Source: Archaeoglobales archaeon (GTDB lineage: Archaea > Halobacteriota > Archaeoglobi > Archaeoglobales > Archaeoglobaceae). From it: a stretch of 10,675 bases of DNA. The notes under the pieces are model-generated. The model made no database searches. It was not told where the DNA came from and worked only from the letters and a program-made list of their open reading frames with translations. Location: assembly GCA_003663055.1 (NCBI GenBank), contig QMZF01000014.1, forward strand, positions 1 through 10,675, read 5' to 3'. Below, piece by piece: positions 4,088 through 10,675 of the stretch. Each line of letters opens with the position of its first letter. The stretch's first letter is position 1. The position numbers and the translations under genes were made by a program.

Positions 4088-5560
4088 GTGAAAAGCATTA
4101 AGGAGATTAATCAAAAGATTAGAGAGGGCAATATCTGCGTTGTTACTGCAAGTGAGATGAAAGACCTCGTTTCAGAACTCGGCGTGGAAAAAGCAGCTAA
4201 AGAAGTTGATGTTGTGACCACAGGTACGTTTGGAGCCATGTGTTCTTCCGGCGTCTTCATGAATTTTGGCCATTCAGACCCTCCAATAAGAATGCAGAGA
4301 GTATGGCTGAACGACGTTGAAGCTTACACGGGCATAGCTGCGGTAGATGCATATCTAGGGGTTACGCAGCTTTCTGAAAAGAGCGAGGAGTACGGAGGGG
4401 CTCATGTTATAGAAGAACTCGTTAGAGGAAAGGAAGTCACCTTAAGGGCAATATCCAAAGGTACAGACTGCTATCCTCGTAAGGAGATAGTTACAGAAAT
4501 TTCACTCGAAGACATCAATCAGGCAGAGATGGTTAACCCCAGAAACGCCTATCAGCGATATAAGGCCGCAACGAACTCCTCGAATCAGATTTTGAGAACC
4601 TACATGGGAACACTCTTACCCAACTTTGGAAACGTCAGCTTTGCTGGTTGCGGAGAGATCTCGCCGCTGAACAACGATCCAGATTATAGAACGATAGGTG
4701 TTGGTACGAGAATTTTCCTTTGCGGGGCTAAGGGTTACGTTATAGGCGAGGGAAGCCAGCATTGCCCACCATATGGAACTCTAATGGTGAAGGGCAATCT
4801 GAAGGAGATGAAGCCGGAGTTCATGAGGGCTGCGGTATTTCCCGGTTACGGCGTAACGATGTACGTTGGGATAGGAATACCCATTCCGGTGCTCGATGCA
4901 GAAATGGCAAAAGCAACGGCCATAAGAGATGAAGAGATATGGACCGAAATAATCGATTTTGGAGTGGCTAGAAGGGAGAGGCCAGTTATAAAGAGGGTGA
5001 ATTACGCGGAGCTGAAAAGCGGAAAGGTTGAAATAAATGGCGAAGAAGTGCGCGTTTCTCCACTCTCGAGCATATACATGGCGGAAAAGATCATGAAGGA
5101 GTTAAAAAGGCAGATTGAAGCGGGTGAGTTCTTCCTAAGTGCTCCGGTGGAAAGAATCAGTAAAGACTGCGTTCTTAAGCCGATGAGACTGAAGGAAGTG
5201 AAGCTCGTAAGGAGTGTGATGACGCCTGCAATTACAGTAGAGCCAGAAACTTCGGTAGAAGAGGCTTCGAAGATCATGATCCAGAAGGGGATAAACCACA
5301 TACCGGTCGTTAAGGAGGGTAGGCTTGTTGGCATAATCACGTCATGGGACGTTGCAAAGGCCGTTGCGATGAAGAAGGTGGGAAGGGTTGCAGAGGTAAT
5401 GACGAGGAAGGTAATCACCACGATGCCCGACGAGCCCGTAGAAATCGCTGCGAGAAAGATGGAAAAGCACGACATATCTGCATTACCCGTTGTTGACGCA
5501 AAACGGAGGGTTGTGGGCATGGTTACAAGCGAGGACTTGAGCAAATTGCTTGCGAGGTGA
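4088..5560 (+). CDS. COG1900 (DUF39) homocysteine biosynthesis protein with CBS pair
   Basis: A 490-aa protein. Residues 1 to about 365 are the DUF39/COG1900 domain; residues 376-425 and about 434-490 are two CBS motifs (SVMTPAITVEP..., EVMTRKVITTMP...), which usually bind an adenosyl ligand and regulate the enzyme. In Methanosarcina acetivorans the homologue MA1821 together with MA1822 is needed to make homocysteine from aspartate semialdehyde with sulfide-derived sulfur. C52 (in GAMCSSG) and C128 (in GTDCYPR) appear to correspond to the two cysteines reported as essential there; I give this from memory. Further cysteines are at 188, 212 and 226. It starts at GTG 4088, at leaderless distance from a TATA box. 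It is the first gene of a four-gene operon; the next gene's ribosome binding site overlaps its stop. The CBS pair suggests feedback by S-adenosylmethionine or ATP (inference). Confidence 0.9.
   Translation: MKSIKEINQKIREGNICVVTASEMKDLVSELGVEKAAKEVDVVTTGTFGAMCSSGVFMNFGHSDPPIRMQRVWLNDVEAYTGIAAVDAYLGVTQLSEKSEEYGGAHVIEELVRGKEVTLRAISKGTDCYPRKEIVTEISLEDINQAEMVNPRNAYQRYKAATNSSNQILRTYMGTLLPNFGNVSFAGCGEISPLNNDPDYRTIGVGTRIFLCGAKGYVIGEGSQHCPPYGTLMVKGNLKEMKPEFMRAAVFPGYGVTMYVGIGIPIPVLDAEMAKATAIRDEEIWTEIIDFGVARRERPVIKRVNYAELKSGKVEINGEEVRVSPLSSIYMAEKIMKELKRQIEAGEFFLSAPVERISKDCVLKPMRLKEVKLVRSVMTPAITVEPETSVEEASKIMIQKGINHIPVVKEGRLVGIITSWDVAKAVAMKKVGRVAEVMTRKVITTMPDEPVEIAARKMEKHDISALPVVDAKRRVVGMVTSEDLSKLLAR
5554..5560 (+). 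promoter_or_regulatory. Ribosome binding site of the NIL-ferredoxin gene
   Basis: GAGGTGA covers the stop codon of the preceding gene and lies 4 nt before ATG 5565 (7 nt before ATG 5568). It places the start at this ATG pair and couples translation of the two genes. Confidence 0.6.
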
Positions 5561-5564
5561 TAAA

Positions 5565-5948
5565 ATGATGCTTCAGCTCAAGTTCGATCCAAAAACTGTG
5601 AAAAAGCCGATTATCTCCCTTGCTACCCTTGAAGCATCGGCTCTGCTCAACATAATTAGAGCGAGCGTTGGGCCAAGAGAGGGTGAGCTTGTCGTAGAAG
5701 TAGAGGAGGGAAAGGCAGAGAAGGTTGTCGAAGTCCTCAAAAGCTACGGTGTGGAAGTACATTCTATAAAGAAGGCCGTAGAGAGGGACGAAGAGAAGTG
5801 CGTTCATTGCGGTGCATGCATAAGCATATGTCCAGTTGAAGCGATCGGATTTGACGATGAGAAAAGGGTAGTCGTGAACACAACCAAGTGCATACACTGC
5901 GGGAGCTGCGTAAACGTTTGCCCTATGAAGGCTCTGGCATTGCCATGA
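5565..5948 (+). CDS. NIL-domain ferredoxin, 2x[4Fe-4S] (MA1822-type)
   Basis: 127 aa from ATG 5565 (ATG 5568 is also possible). Residues 1 to about 72 form a NIL domain, the ferredoxin-fold domain otherwise found on methionine ABC transporter ATPases. Residues 76-127 are a two-cluster ferredoxin with C79, C82, C85, C89-P and C109, C112, C115, C119-P, both in the full C-x2-C-x2-C-x3-C-P pattern. In methanogens this NIL-Fer protein works with the COG1900 protein in homocysteine synthesis, presumably supplying electrons or handling sulfur. Its stop overlaps the next start (ATGA, 5945-5948). The NIL domain may sense or bind a sulfur amino acid (inference). Confidence 0.92.
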   Translation: MMLQLKFDPKTVKKPIISLATLEASALLNIIRASVGPREGELVVEVEEGKAEKVVEVLKSYGVEVHSIKKAVERDEEKCVHCGACISICPVEAIGFDDEKRVVVNTTKCIHCGSCVNVCPMKALALP

Positions 5949-6652
5949 GCTATTTGAGGTTTAGGTTCAGGCATAAGCAAACGATAGCAACGATACTTGC
6001 CGAGAGGAAGGAAGATTACGAAAGGGTTGTTGGGGCAATCATAAGGGCTAGAAGGGAGATAGAAGAAACTATAGCTAACGATCCCCTCTTTTTAACTACA
6101 CTCGAACCATACGAGTGTGACGGGAAGATAGTCGGCAGAATGTGCTTCGCTTCCAAGCTAGCCAACGTAGGCCCGATGGCAGCTGTAGCTGGAGTAATAG
6201 CTCAGTATGCCGTCGAGGAAGCTTCAAAGCATACGTCCTTCGTTGTCGTAGATAACGGTGGCGACATAGCAATGCGTACAAACAAGCGGCTGGTCGTTGG
6301 TGTGTATCCTTCAGACATCGGCCTTGTTATAGAACCGTGTGACGAAATCGTTGCCGTTTGCACTTCGAGTGGAAAAATCGGGCACTCTATAAGTTTTGGA
6401 TTTGCAGATGCTGCTACAGTTATAGGTAACGACGCTTGCATTGCTGATGCTTTCGCTACAGCCCTTGGAAACTCCATTAAAGAAGACTACGGTAAAAAGG
6501 AAGTGGAGGATGCCCTTGAGGAGTTCTGGAAAAAGGCAAAGCGGTATGTAAGCGGGGCGATAGTTGTGAAGGATGACATTATAGGCGTAGTCGGAAATGT
6601 ACCAGAGATCGTAAGGGCTAATATCTGCCCAGACCTCATAACGAAGGGATGA
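5945..6652 (+). CDS. COG2122 / UPF0280 ApbE-like protein (sulfide assimilation)
   Basis: 235 aa. The ATG at 5945 overlaps the ferredoxin stop by 4 bp (ATGA); an upstream in-frame start at 5888 lies inside the ferredoxin and is rejected. It belongs to the UPF0280/COG2122 family, distantly related to the flavin transferase ApbE. Visible marks are GPMAAVAG (76-83) and VVDNGGDIAM (101-110), the latter matching the N-x-GGD core of ApbE-like folds. The M. acetivorans homologue MA1715 was reported to make sulfide assimilation efficient at low sulfide (from memory). Being third in the operon with the two homocysteine genes agrees with this role. The chemistry is not settled. There is no signal peptide, so it differs from exported ApbE and should act in the cytoplasm. 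Confidence 0.9.
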   Translation: MSYLRFRFRHKQTIATILAERKEDYERVVGAIIRARREIEETIANDPLFLTTLEPYECDGKIVGRMCFASKLANVGPMAAVAGVIAQYAVEEASKHTSFVVVDNGGDIAMRTNKRLVVGVYPSDIGLVIEPCDEIVAVCTSSGKIGHSISFGFADAATVIGNDACIADAFATALGNSIKEDYGKKEVEDALEEFWKKAKRYVSGAIVVKDDIIGVVGNVPEIVRANICPDLITKG

Positions 6653-7533
6653 ATGAGATATCTCTGCTCGCAATTGCCCTGTTTTTTAGCCTCCACCAAG
6701 TTTCGGTGAAGAAGGGGACGATTGGCTGCGACACAACTACGGGCACTTTTGTAAGCATAGCCACCACAGCGGTACTTTTCACACTTCTTTCTATTCCCCG
6801 ACTCATCCGTTTTGCTAGTTTTGTTCATCCCCACTTTCAATCCTTCGTCGCTATTATGGCGATCGCGGGCATTCTTCACTTTCTGATTGCGAGAACTGCA
6901 TTTTATTTCTGCATAGATCGCGTTGGTGCCAACGTTGCTGGACTGCTTGCGGCAACACGCATAATGTTTGCAGCCTTGTTTGGTGTGATTATGTTCGTTG
7001 AAAAACTTACTTTTCAGATATTGGCCATGTCCGGGCTTATATTCCTGGGGATAGCGGTTCTGTCGGAAAGCTGGTATGAGAATGGTGGCATGAATAGCAA
7101 GAATGCTGGAAGTAAAGTTGACGTAGTAGGTATAGCTCTCGGATTGTTTACAGGTTTCGTTGCAGCTTTATCGTCTGCAATCGTTAAAGCCGGTATGACG
7201 ATCTATTCGGATGCTGTACTCGGCACTGCAATAGGCTACCTTGCATCTCTCCTTCTCTTTTCTTTATTTGCAGGAGGTAAAATCAAGAGAGCTGGTAGAG
7301 ACTACTGGCCCTTTGTACTTGGCGGAATTTTCGTAGGCTTTGGTCATTATCTGAGATACGAAGCACTTTCGATTTATCCCGTAAGCGTGGTGGAGCCTTT
7401 TTTAAGTGTTTATCCAATGTTCACTGTTGTTCTTTCATACGTGTTTCTGCGCGATGTCGAAGTTTTTAGCCTTAGACTCGTTGTTGCAGCACTGCTAATA
7501 ATCTCCGGTATCGAAATCTACTTTCTACTATAA
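6649..7533 (+). CDS. EamA/DMT-family permease in the homocysteine operon
   Basis: A 294-aa, very hydrophobic protein with about ten predicted membrane helices in two halves: residues 1-140 and 159-294, joined by a polar linker (about 140-158). This is the doubled EamA layout of drug/metabolite transporters. Family marks include GANVAGLLAATRIMFAALFG (93-112) and, in the second half, VVEPFLSVYPMFTVVLSYVFL, where a helix-ending Pro and E sit at matched positions in the two repeats. Its ATG overlaps the COG2122 stop by 4 bp, so it is co-translated with the operon. The substrate is unknown; the context suggests a sulfur compound, an amino acid or a precursor. The 3' end overlaps the convergent gene by 16 bp. 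Confidence 0.85.
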   Translation: MNEISLLAIALFFSLHQVSVKKGTIGCDTTTGTFVSIATTAVLFTLLSIPRLIRFASFVHPHFQSFVAIMAIAGILHFLIARTAFYFCIDRVGANVAGLLAATRIMFAALFGVIMFVEKLTFQILAMSGLIFLGIAVLSESWYENGGMNSKNAGSKVDVVGIALGLFTGFVAALSSAIVKAGMTIYSDAVLGTAIGYLASLLLFSLFAGGKIKRAGRDYWPFVLGGIFVGFGHYLRYEALSIYPVSVVEPFLSVYPMFTVVLSYVFLRDVEVFSLRLVVAALLIISGIEIYFLL

Positions 7534-8075
7534 ACGTACGTGTACGCTACCCTATGGATAGCCGTTATATGCGATAGTAAAGCCACCAACGCCACGGCTT
7601 CCTGCACGTACCCCGTAATAAGACCGAGAACGATTATGATTAGCCTTTCTCCTCTTTCCGCAATCCCGACATCACACTTTGGAATAACGTGCTCGGCTCT
7701 CGCTCTCGTATAGCTCACAAGCAAAGCCCCGCTGAGAGCAAGGCTAACGAGGAGCCAGTTGACACCGTAAATGCCGAGAGATATGAAAATCGCCACGTCA
7801 ACGTATCTATCAAAAACGGAGTCGAGAAAACCACCGAATTTTGTCGTGCTTCCAGCATTTCTTGCCAAAGCACCATCGAGCATATCCATTAAGCCGCTGA
7901 ACAGAATCATAAAAGCTCCTTCAGTTGCATAGCTAAAGGAGATTAAAAGCGCAGAAGAGAAACCAAAAATTAAACCAAGAAATGTGAGATGATTCGGTTT
8001 TACGCCAATCCTTGCGAGAGCTCTCGTTACAGGAGATAGCAGGGTTGCCACGTATGCTTTTACACGGCTTAGCAT
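7518..8075 (-). CDS. CDP-alcohol phosphotransferase, archaetidyl-inositol-phosphate-synthase-like
   Basis: A 185-aa membrane protein with about six hydrophobic segments. The full CDP-alcohol phosphotransferase motif is present: D67-G68-x2-A71-R72-x8-G81-x3-D85-x3-D89, the metal-binding site that moves a phospho-alcohol from CMP. Length and N-terminus (a charged helix, then KPNHLTFLGL) resemble archaeal archaetidylinositol phosphate synthases, which join CDP-archaeol and inositol-1-phosphate in membrane lipid synthesis. Archaetidylglycerol- or serine-type transferases share the motif, so the acceptor alcohol is not certain. The ATG lies 4 nt after the stop of the upstream regulator gene, and GGAG overlaps that stop but is almost touching the ATG. 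The two genes almost surely form an operon. Confidence 0.85.
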   Translation of the reverse strand: MLSRVKAYVATLLSPVTRALARIGVKPNHLTFLGLIFGFSSALLISFSYATEGAFMILFSGLMDMLDGALARNAGSTTKFGGFLDSVFDRYVDVAIFISLGIYGVNWLLVSLALSGALLVSYTRARAEHVIPKCDVGIAERGERLIIIVLGLITGYVQEAVALVALLSHITAIHRVAYTYVYSRK

Positions 8076-8079
8076 TCTC

Positions 8080-8652
8080 CTACTTCCATATCTTACCCCT
8101 GTAGTGTCCGGTTACCGGGCAGCCCAAACAAAGTTCGTTAAGCCAATATTCACATTCCCCGCAGTTTGAACCGCAAGAGGGTACATTTGCGCGTTCTATA
8201 TGTATTTTCATTGGCACAACTGTATCCCTTTCGGCTCGTACGACTATACCAACATCTATATCGTAAACATCGGGATTTGGTCTTATGTGCTGGTCAACTA
8301 TTGCTTCAAGTGTCGACAAGTCTTCTCCTATAAAGAACATCGTGAGATTTCTGTTTCCTGCAACTATGAATCCATTTAGGAAAAAGGGGCAACCTTCGAA
8401 GAGCTTTAGCAGTTCTCTTGGCTGTCTGCACTTTATGTCTACTTTTAGTATGTAGAGCCCTGGATTTCTGATATTTATTCCGTACGTATGGTTGATTATG
8501 CCTAATTCCTTCATTTTTTTAATTCTTGCACCAACCGATGGTTGAGAAAGGCCAACGAACTTTGCAATCTCGTTTTGTGAAATTTCGGGGTTTTCCTCCA
8601 AGATTTCAAGTATTTTTTTGTCTTTCTCATCGAGCTCGAAGAGGCCAACCAT
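8080..8652 (-). CDS. Lrp/AsnC-type transcription regulator with C-terminal cysteine cluster
   Basis: 190 aa. Residues 6-55 are an AsnC-type winged helix-turn-helix (LDEKDKKILEILEENPEIS then NEIAKFVGLSQPSVGARIKKM). Residues about 66-145 form the RAM-like sensing domain. The last 31 residues carry C160, C164, C167, C175 and C178 in the order C-x3-C-x2-C-x7-C-x2-C, then GHYRGKIW. This tail is absent from classical Lrp proteins and could hold zinc or an iron-sulfur cluster, so the regulator may sense redox, metal or sulfur state (inference). It has its own TATA box and a GGGGAT ribosome binding site 6 nt before the ATG. The lipid gene follows after 4 nt. Confidence 0.9.
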   Translation of the reverse strand: MVGLFELDEKDKKILEILEENPEISQNEIAKFVGLSQPSVGARIKKMKELGIINHTYGINIRNPGLYILKVDIKCRQPRELLKLFEGCPFFLNGFIVAGNRNLTMFFIGEDLSTLEAIVDQHIRPNPDVYDIDVGIVVRAERDTVVPMKIHIERANVPSCGSNCGECEYWLNELCLGCPVTGHYRGKIWK

Positions 8653-8656
8653 TTTT

Positions 8657-8662
8657 ATCCCC
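8657..8662 (-). promoter_or_regulatory. Ribosome binding site of the Lrp-type gene
   Basis: The complement reads GGGGAT, 4 nt (core GGGG 6 nt) before the ATG at 8652. It supports this start over the in-frame methionine codons further in. Confidence 0.45.
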
Positions 8663-8680
8663 TAAGCTACTAACCTTTCA

Positions 8681-8692
8681 CTTATAAAAAAT
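8681..8692 (-). promoter_or_regulatory. TATA box of the Lrp-lipid gene unit
   Basis: The complement reads AATTTTTTATAAG across 8681-8692, with a TTTATAAG core. Its centre is about 34 bp from the ATG, so a leader of roughly 8-10 nt carrying the GGGG site is expected. Confidence 0.5.
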
Positions 8693-8714
8693 TAGCGAAA
8701 GTTGGTCTATCGAT

Positions 8715-8720
8715 GAAAAA
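8715..8720 (-). terminator. T-run after pantoate kinase
   Basis: On the minus strand the stop codon is followed within 2 nt by A/T-only sequence with a run of five T. There is no hairpin. It separates the CoA genes from the promoter of the Lrp unit. Confidence 0.4.
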
Positions 8721-8721
8721 T

Positions 8722-9516
8722 TTAAAAATCTAGAGCCTTAACACCGCATGAACTTATGCCGACTCTAATGGGTTTGCCAAACTCTTTAAGCGCTTCATAA
8801 CCGTTTAAGGCAAACACAGCATTTCCGAGCATCACCATCGATGCCATTCCTCCGCATGATTCAACAGCCTCTATCACGTCCATAACATCTTCAGCGAGCC
8901 CGGTTTCAACAGCAAAGCGTTTAGATTGTATGAAAAGGTTCTCCACGCTGGGCTTTCGCATGAACTCTTTAAGGCACTCTTTCCCGATGGAAAATTTAGC
9001 ACTCTCGAGAATGTCTCGCGTGCTTAGCGGGCCAATCACAACTACGTCCAGCTTAAGTTTCCATAGGAATTTTTCCACATCAGCCTTAGAAGGGCAGCCA
9101 GGCTTAAGTCTTGCTACAACTCCGCCATGAATTTGGCAAACGACATCACCAAGCCCCGTCCTGTTTACCACTTCAGCTTCGTGTGCGAGGTCTGCAAGCC
9201 TGTAGTACGGCATGCTGAGATGTTTTTCCTCTGCAACAACAAAGGCCGTTGCTAATGCTGAAGCACCACTTATCCCGAAGCCGCAGCCGAGCGGAAAATC
9301 CGCCTCTATTTCAACCCCTTTACCTTTCAGAGCATTGAGAACGTACTTTACCGTTGGAAAATCTATCTCCTCACCGTTGAAGATAAGCCTGTCTGCAGGC
9401 TTCGCCCTTACGCCCTTATCTAGAGTAATTCCAACACCGTATGAGCCGGTCTCAGCATGGCTCTTTCCAAATTCAGGTGTAAAAAAGCAGGTTATGCTCG
9501 CTGGAGCGAAGAACAT
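8722..9516 (-). CDS. Pantoate kinase (GHMP family)
   Basis: A 264-aa GHMP-superfamily kinase of the archaeal pantoate kinase type (COG1829). It phosphorylates pantoate before beta-alanine is added, the archaeal replacement for the bacterial pantothenate-synthetase/kinase order. The ATP-binding loop PLGCGFGISGASALATA spans about residues 75-91. The N-terminus FFAPASITCFFTP and the stretch VVNRTGLGDVVCQIHGG also fit the family. I start at ATG 9516; the TTG two codons before is possible but sits too close to the purine-rich GGAAG that would serve as binding site. The first 25 bp overlap the end of coaBC in another frame, so the two are co-transcribed. Neighbourhood with CoaBC strongly supports pantoate over mevalonate or homoserine as substrate. 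Confidence 0.92.
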   Translation of the reverse strand: MFFAPASITCFFTPEFGKSHAETGSYGVGITLDKGVRAKPADRLIFNGEEIDFPTVKYVLNALKGKGVEIEADFPLGCGFGISGASALATAFVVAEEKHLSMPYYRLADLAHEAEVVNRTGLGDVVCQIHGGVVARLKPGCPSKADVEKFLWKLKLDVVVIGPLSTRDILESAKFSIGKECLKEFMRKPSVENLFIQSKRFAVETGLAEDVMDVIEAVESCGGMASMVMLGNAVFALNGYEALKEFGKPIRVGISSCGVKALDF

Positions 9517-10670
9517 AGACAATCTTCCACGTAGATGTCGACTATACGCCTAGCAACATCCTCTTTAGATCCTTCAGCCCATGTTCTCCGCTTTTTCGTT
9601 ATTATCAGAACTCTTGTATCGGGCGTGCCCATACCCTTCTCCAGCACGTCGTTGGCAACTACCATGTCCAGCTTGTCGTGGAGCATTTTTTCGTAGGCAA
9701 TTTCGTAGAGCGTTTCCTCGCTTACACCCGTTTCCGCTTTGAACCCTATAACCGCTCCATCGTAAATCTTTCTTACTTCCCAGAGTATCTTAGGTGCAGC
9801 TTTCAGCTTTAGCGTAAGCTCTCCTGCCGTCTTTATCTTGGATTTCTCCTTTTCGATCGTGAAATCTGCTGGAGCGGCAGCAGAAACGAAGAGATCGCAG
9901 CTTTTAACTTCGGAAACGCATGCCTGAAGCATGTCTGAAACTGTTACAACCTCTATCTCCTTGAAGTCCGGGAGTTTTAGTCCCAACGGCTTGGATGTGA
10001 TGTGTACAACGCTTGCCCCCCTTCTCCAGAATTCGAGAGCAAGCTCTCTCCCCATCCTTCCCGAGCTTCTGTTGCTTATGAACCTTACCGGGTCTATGAA
10101 CTCGTAGGTAGGGCCTGAGGTAACAACGATCTTTTTTCCTTCAAACTCCTTGCTTGAAACATTTCTCTCTACATGTAAACATATAGTTTCAACATCTGCA
10201 AGCTTCGCCTTTCCTTCTTCAAGCTTCGGTTCCACGATTGTTAGTCCTTCTGACTTTAGCCTTTCGAGATTTTTAACGAAGAACGGGCTTTCGAACATGC
10301 TGCCGTGCATGGCCGGAGCGATGATTACAGGCTTTTTACTTCCCAAGGCTGTTAAAGCCATCGTCGTAACTTCTGAATCCGCTATCCCGCAAGCTATCTT
10401 AGAAATCGTGTTTGCCGTAGCCGGAGCTATTAGCATCACATCCGCAATTCCGTTTTTGCCTAACAGCTTGACGTGCATCCCTTCGCCTGCAAGCTCTGAA
10501 ACGAATTCTATTGCTGCCTTACCAATTATTTTTCCTGCATTTTCACTCATTACGGTTACAACTCTAGCCCCTCTCCGCTGAAGCTCTCTAATTAGTTTAA
10601 TGCTTTCTACTGCAGCAAGACTGCCTGTTATTCCCAAAACTATGCATTTTCCGTCAAGTCTTTTTGGCAT
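9492..10670 (-). CDS. coaBC: CoaBC: phosphopantothenoylcysteine decarboxylase / phosphopantothenate-cysteine ligase
   Basis: 392 aa visible. Residues 6-170 are the CoaC flavoprotein decarboxylase: GITGSLAAVE (13-22) at the FMN site, H66 as the likely catalytic His, APATAN (82-87) and PAMH (119-122). Residues about 178-385 are CoaB, which joins cysteine to phosphopantothenate: TSGPTYEFIDPVR, SNRSSGRMG (199-207) and, later, GFKAET and VVANDV. Together they make 4'-phosphopantetheine for CoA. The start is uncertain. GAGGT abuts the ATG at 10670 with no spacing, and homologues such as that of Methanocaldococcus have about 10-15 further residues before the conserved LxGK. The frame is open to the window edge, so the true start may lie outside. 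It overlaps pantoate kinase by 25 bp. Confidence 0.93.
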   Translation of the reverse strand: MPKRLDGKCIVLGITGSLAAVESIKLIRELQRRGARVVTVMSENAGKIIGKAAIEFVSELAGEGMHVKLLGKNGIADVMLIAPATANTISKIACGIADSEVTTMALTALGSKKPVIIAPAMHGSMFESPFFVKNLERLKSEGLTIVEPKLEEGKAKLADVETICLHVERNVSSKEFEGKKIVVTSGPTYEFIDPVRFISNRSSGRMGRELALEFWRRGASVVHITSKPLGLKLPDFKEIEVVTVSDMLQACVSEVKSCDLFVSAAAPADFTIEKEKSKIKTAGELTLKLKAAPKILWEVRKIYDGAVIGFKAETGVSEETLYEIAYEKMLHDKLDMVVANDVLEKGMGTPDTRVLIITKKRRTWAEGSKEDVARRIVDIYVEDCLCSSLQRA

Positions 10671-10675
10671 ACCTC

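Noticed and set aside
5002..5544. 180-aa minus-strand open frame
   Set aside because: It lies wholly opposite the CBS region of the COG1900 gene; its hydrophobic, Ser/Thr-rich look is typical of antisense frames.
5888..5944. Upstream start for the COG2122 gene
   Set aside because: It lies inside the coding end of the ferredoxin; the ATGA overlap at 5945 is the normal coupling and fits the family N-terminus.
10150..10581. 143-aa plus-strand open frame
   Set aside because: Antisense to coaBC, with no ribosome binding site or recognisable domain.

Overview
The window looks like chromosomal DNA of a euryarchaeon, most likely a member of the Archaeoglobales or a close relative. The evidence is archaeal TATA boxes with very short or absent leaders, GGTG-type ribosome binding sites, an archaeal tRNA-Val with no encoded CCA, archaeal pantoate kinase next to CoaBC, an archaetidyl-type CDP-alcohol phosphotransferase, and the COG1900 / NIL-ferredoxin / COG2122 set known from methanogens and related anaerobes. 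The genus is an inference.

Layout. (1) 1-822: a leftward coiled-coil gene cut by the window edge, divergent from a MntA-HepT (nucleotidyltransferase antitoxin / HEPN toxin) pair on the plus strand. A perfect 8-bp inverted repeat flanks the likely mntA TATA element. (2) 823-1660: about 840 bp of low coding density with a 15-bp direct repeat, a probable HEPN-gene remnant, tRNA-Val(CAC) on the minus strand and a doubtful minus-strand ORF. (3) 1667-3510: a 61-aa four-cysteine protein, purB (adenylosuccinate lyase) and a 63-aa archaeal protein whose predicted transcription start lies in a perfect 7-bp-arm palindrome. (4) 3511-4087: a terminator and a strongly decayed, internally deleted IS481-like (ISA0963-like) insertion sequence that ends about 15 bp before the next promoter. 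(5) 4088-7533, plus strand: a tightly coupled four-gene operon consisting of a COG1900 (DUF39)+CBS homocysteine-synthesis protein, a NIL-domain 2x[4Fe-4S] ferredoxin, a COG2122/UPF0280 ApbE-like protein and an EamA-family permease. (6) 7518-10670, minus strand, convergent with the operon: coaBC and pantoate kinase, which overlap, then an Lrp/AsnC-type regulator with a C-terminal cysteine cluster followed directly by a CDP-alcohol phosphotransferase.

How they work together. The plus-strand operon matches the sulfide-to-homocysteine route of anaerobic archaea: COG1900 and NIL-Fer convert aspartate semialdehyde plus a sulfur source to homocysteine, and COG2122 aids sulfide use. A membrane transporter is appended by a 4-bp ATGA overlap, and the sequence does not show what it carries. 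The coaBC-pantoate kinase pair supplies three of the archaeal CoA steps. PurB serves AMP/IMP synthesis. The most interesting items are the operator-like palindromes at the mntA and 3319 promoters, the permease in the homocysteine operon, the cysteine-tailed Lrp regulator and the IS relic beside the operon promoter.
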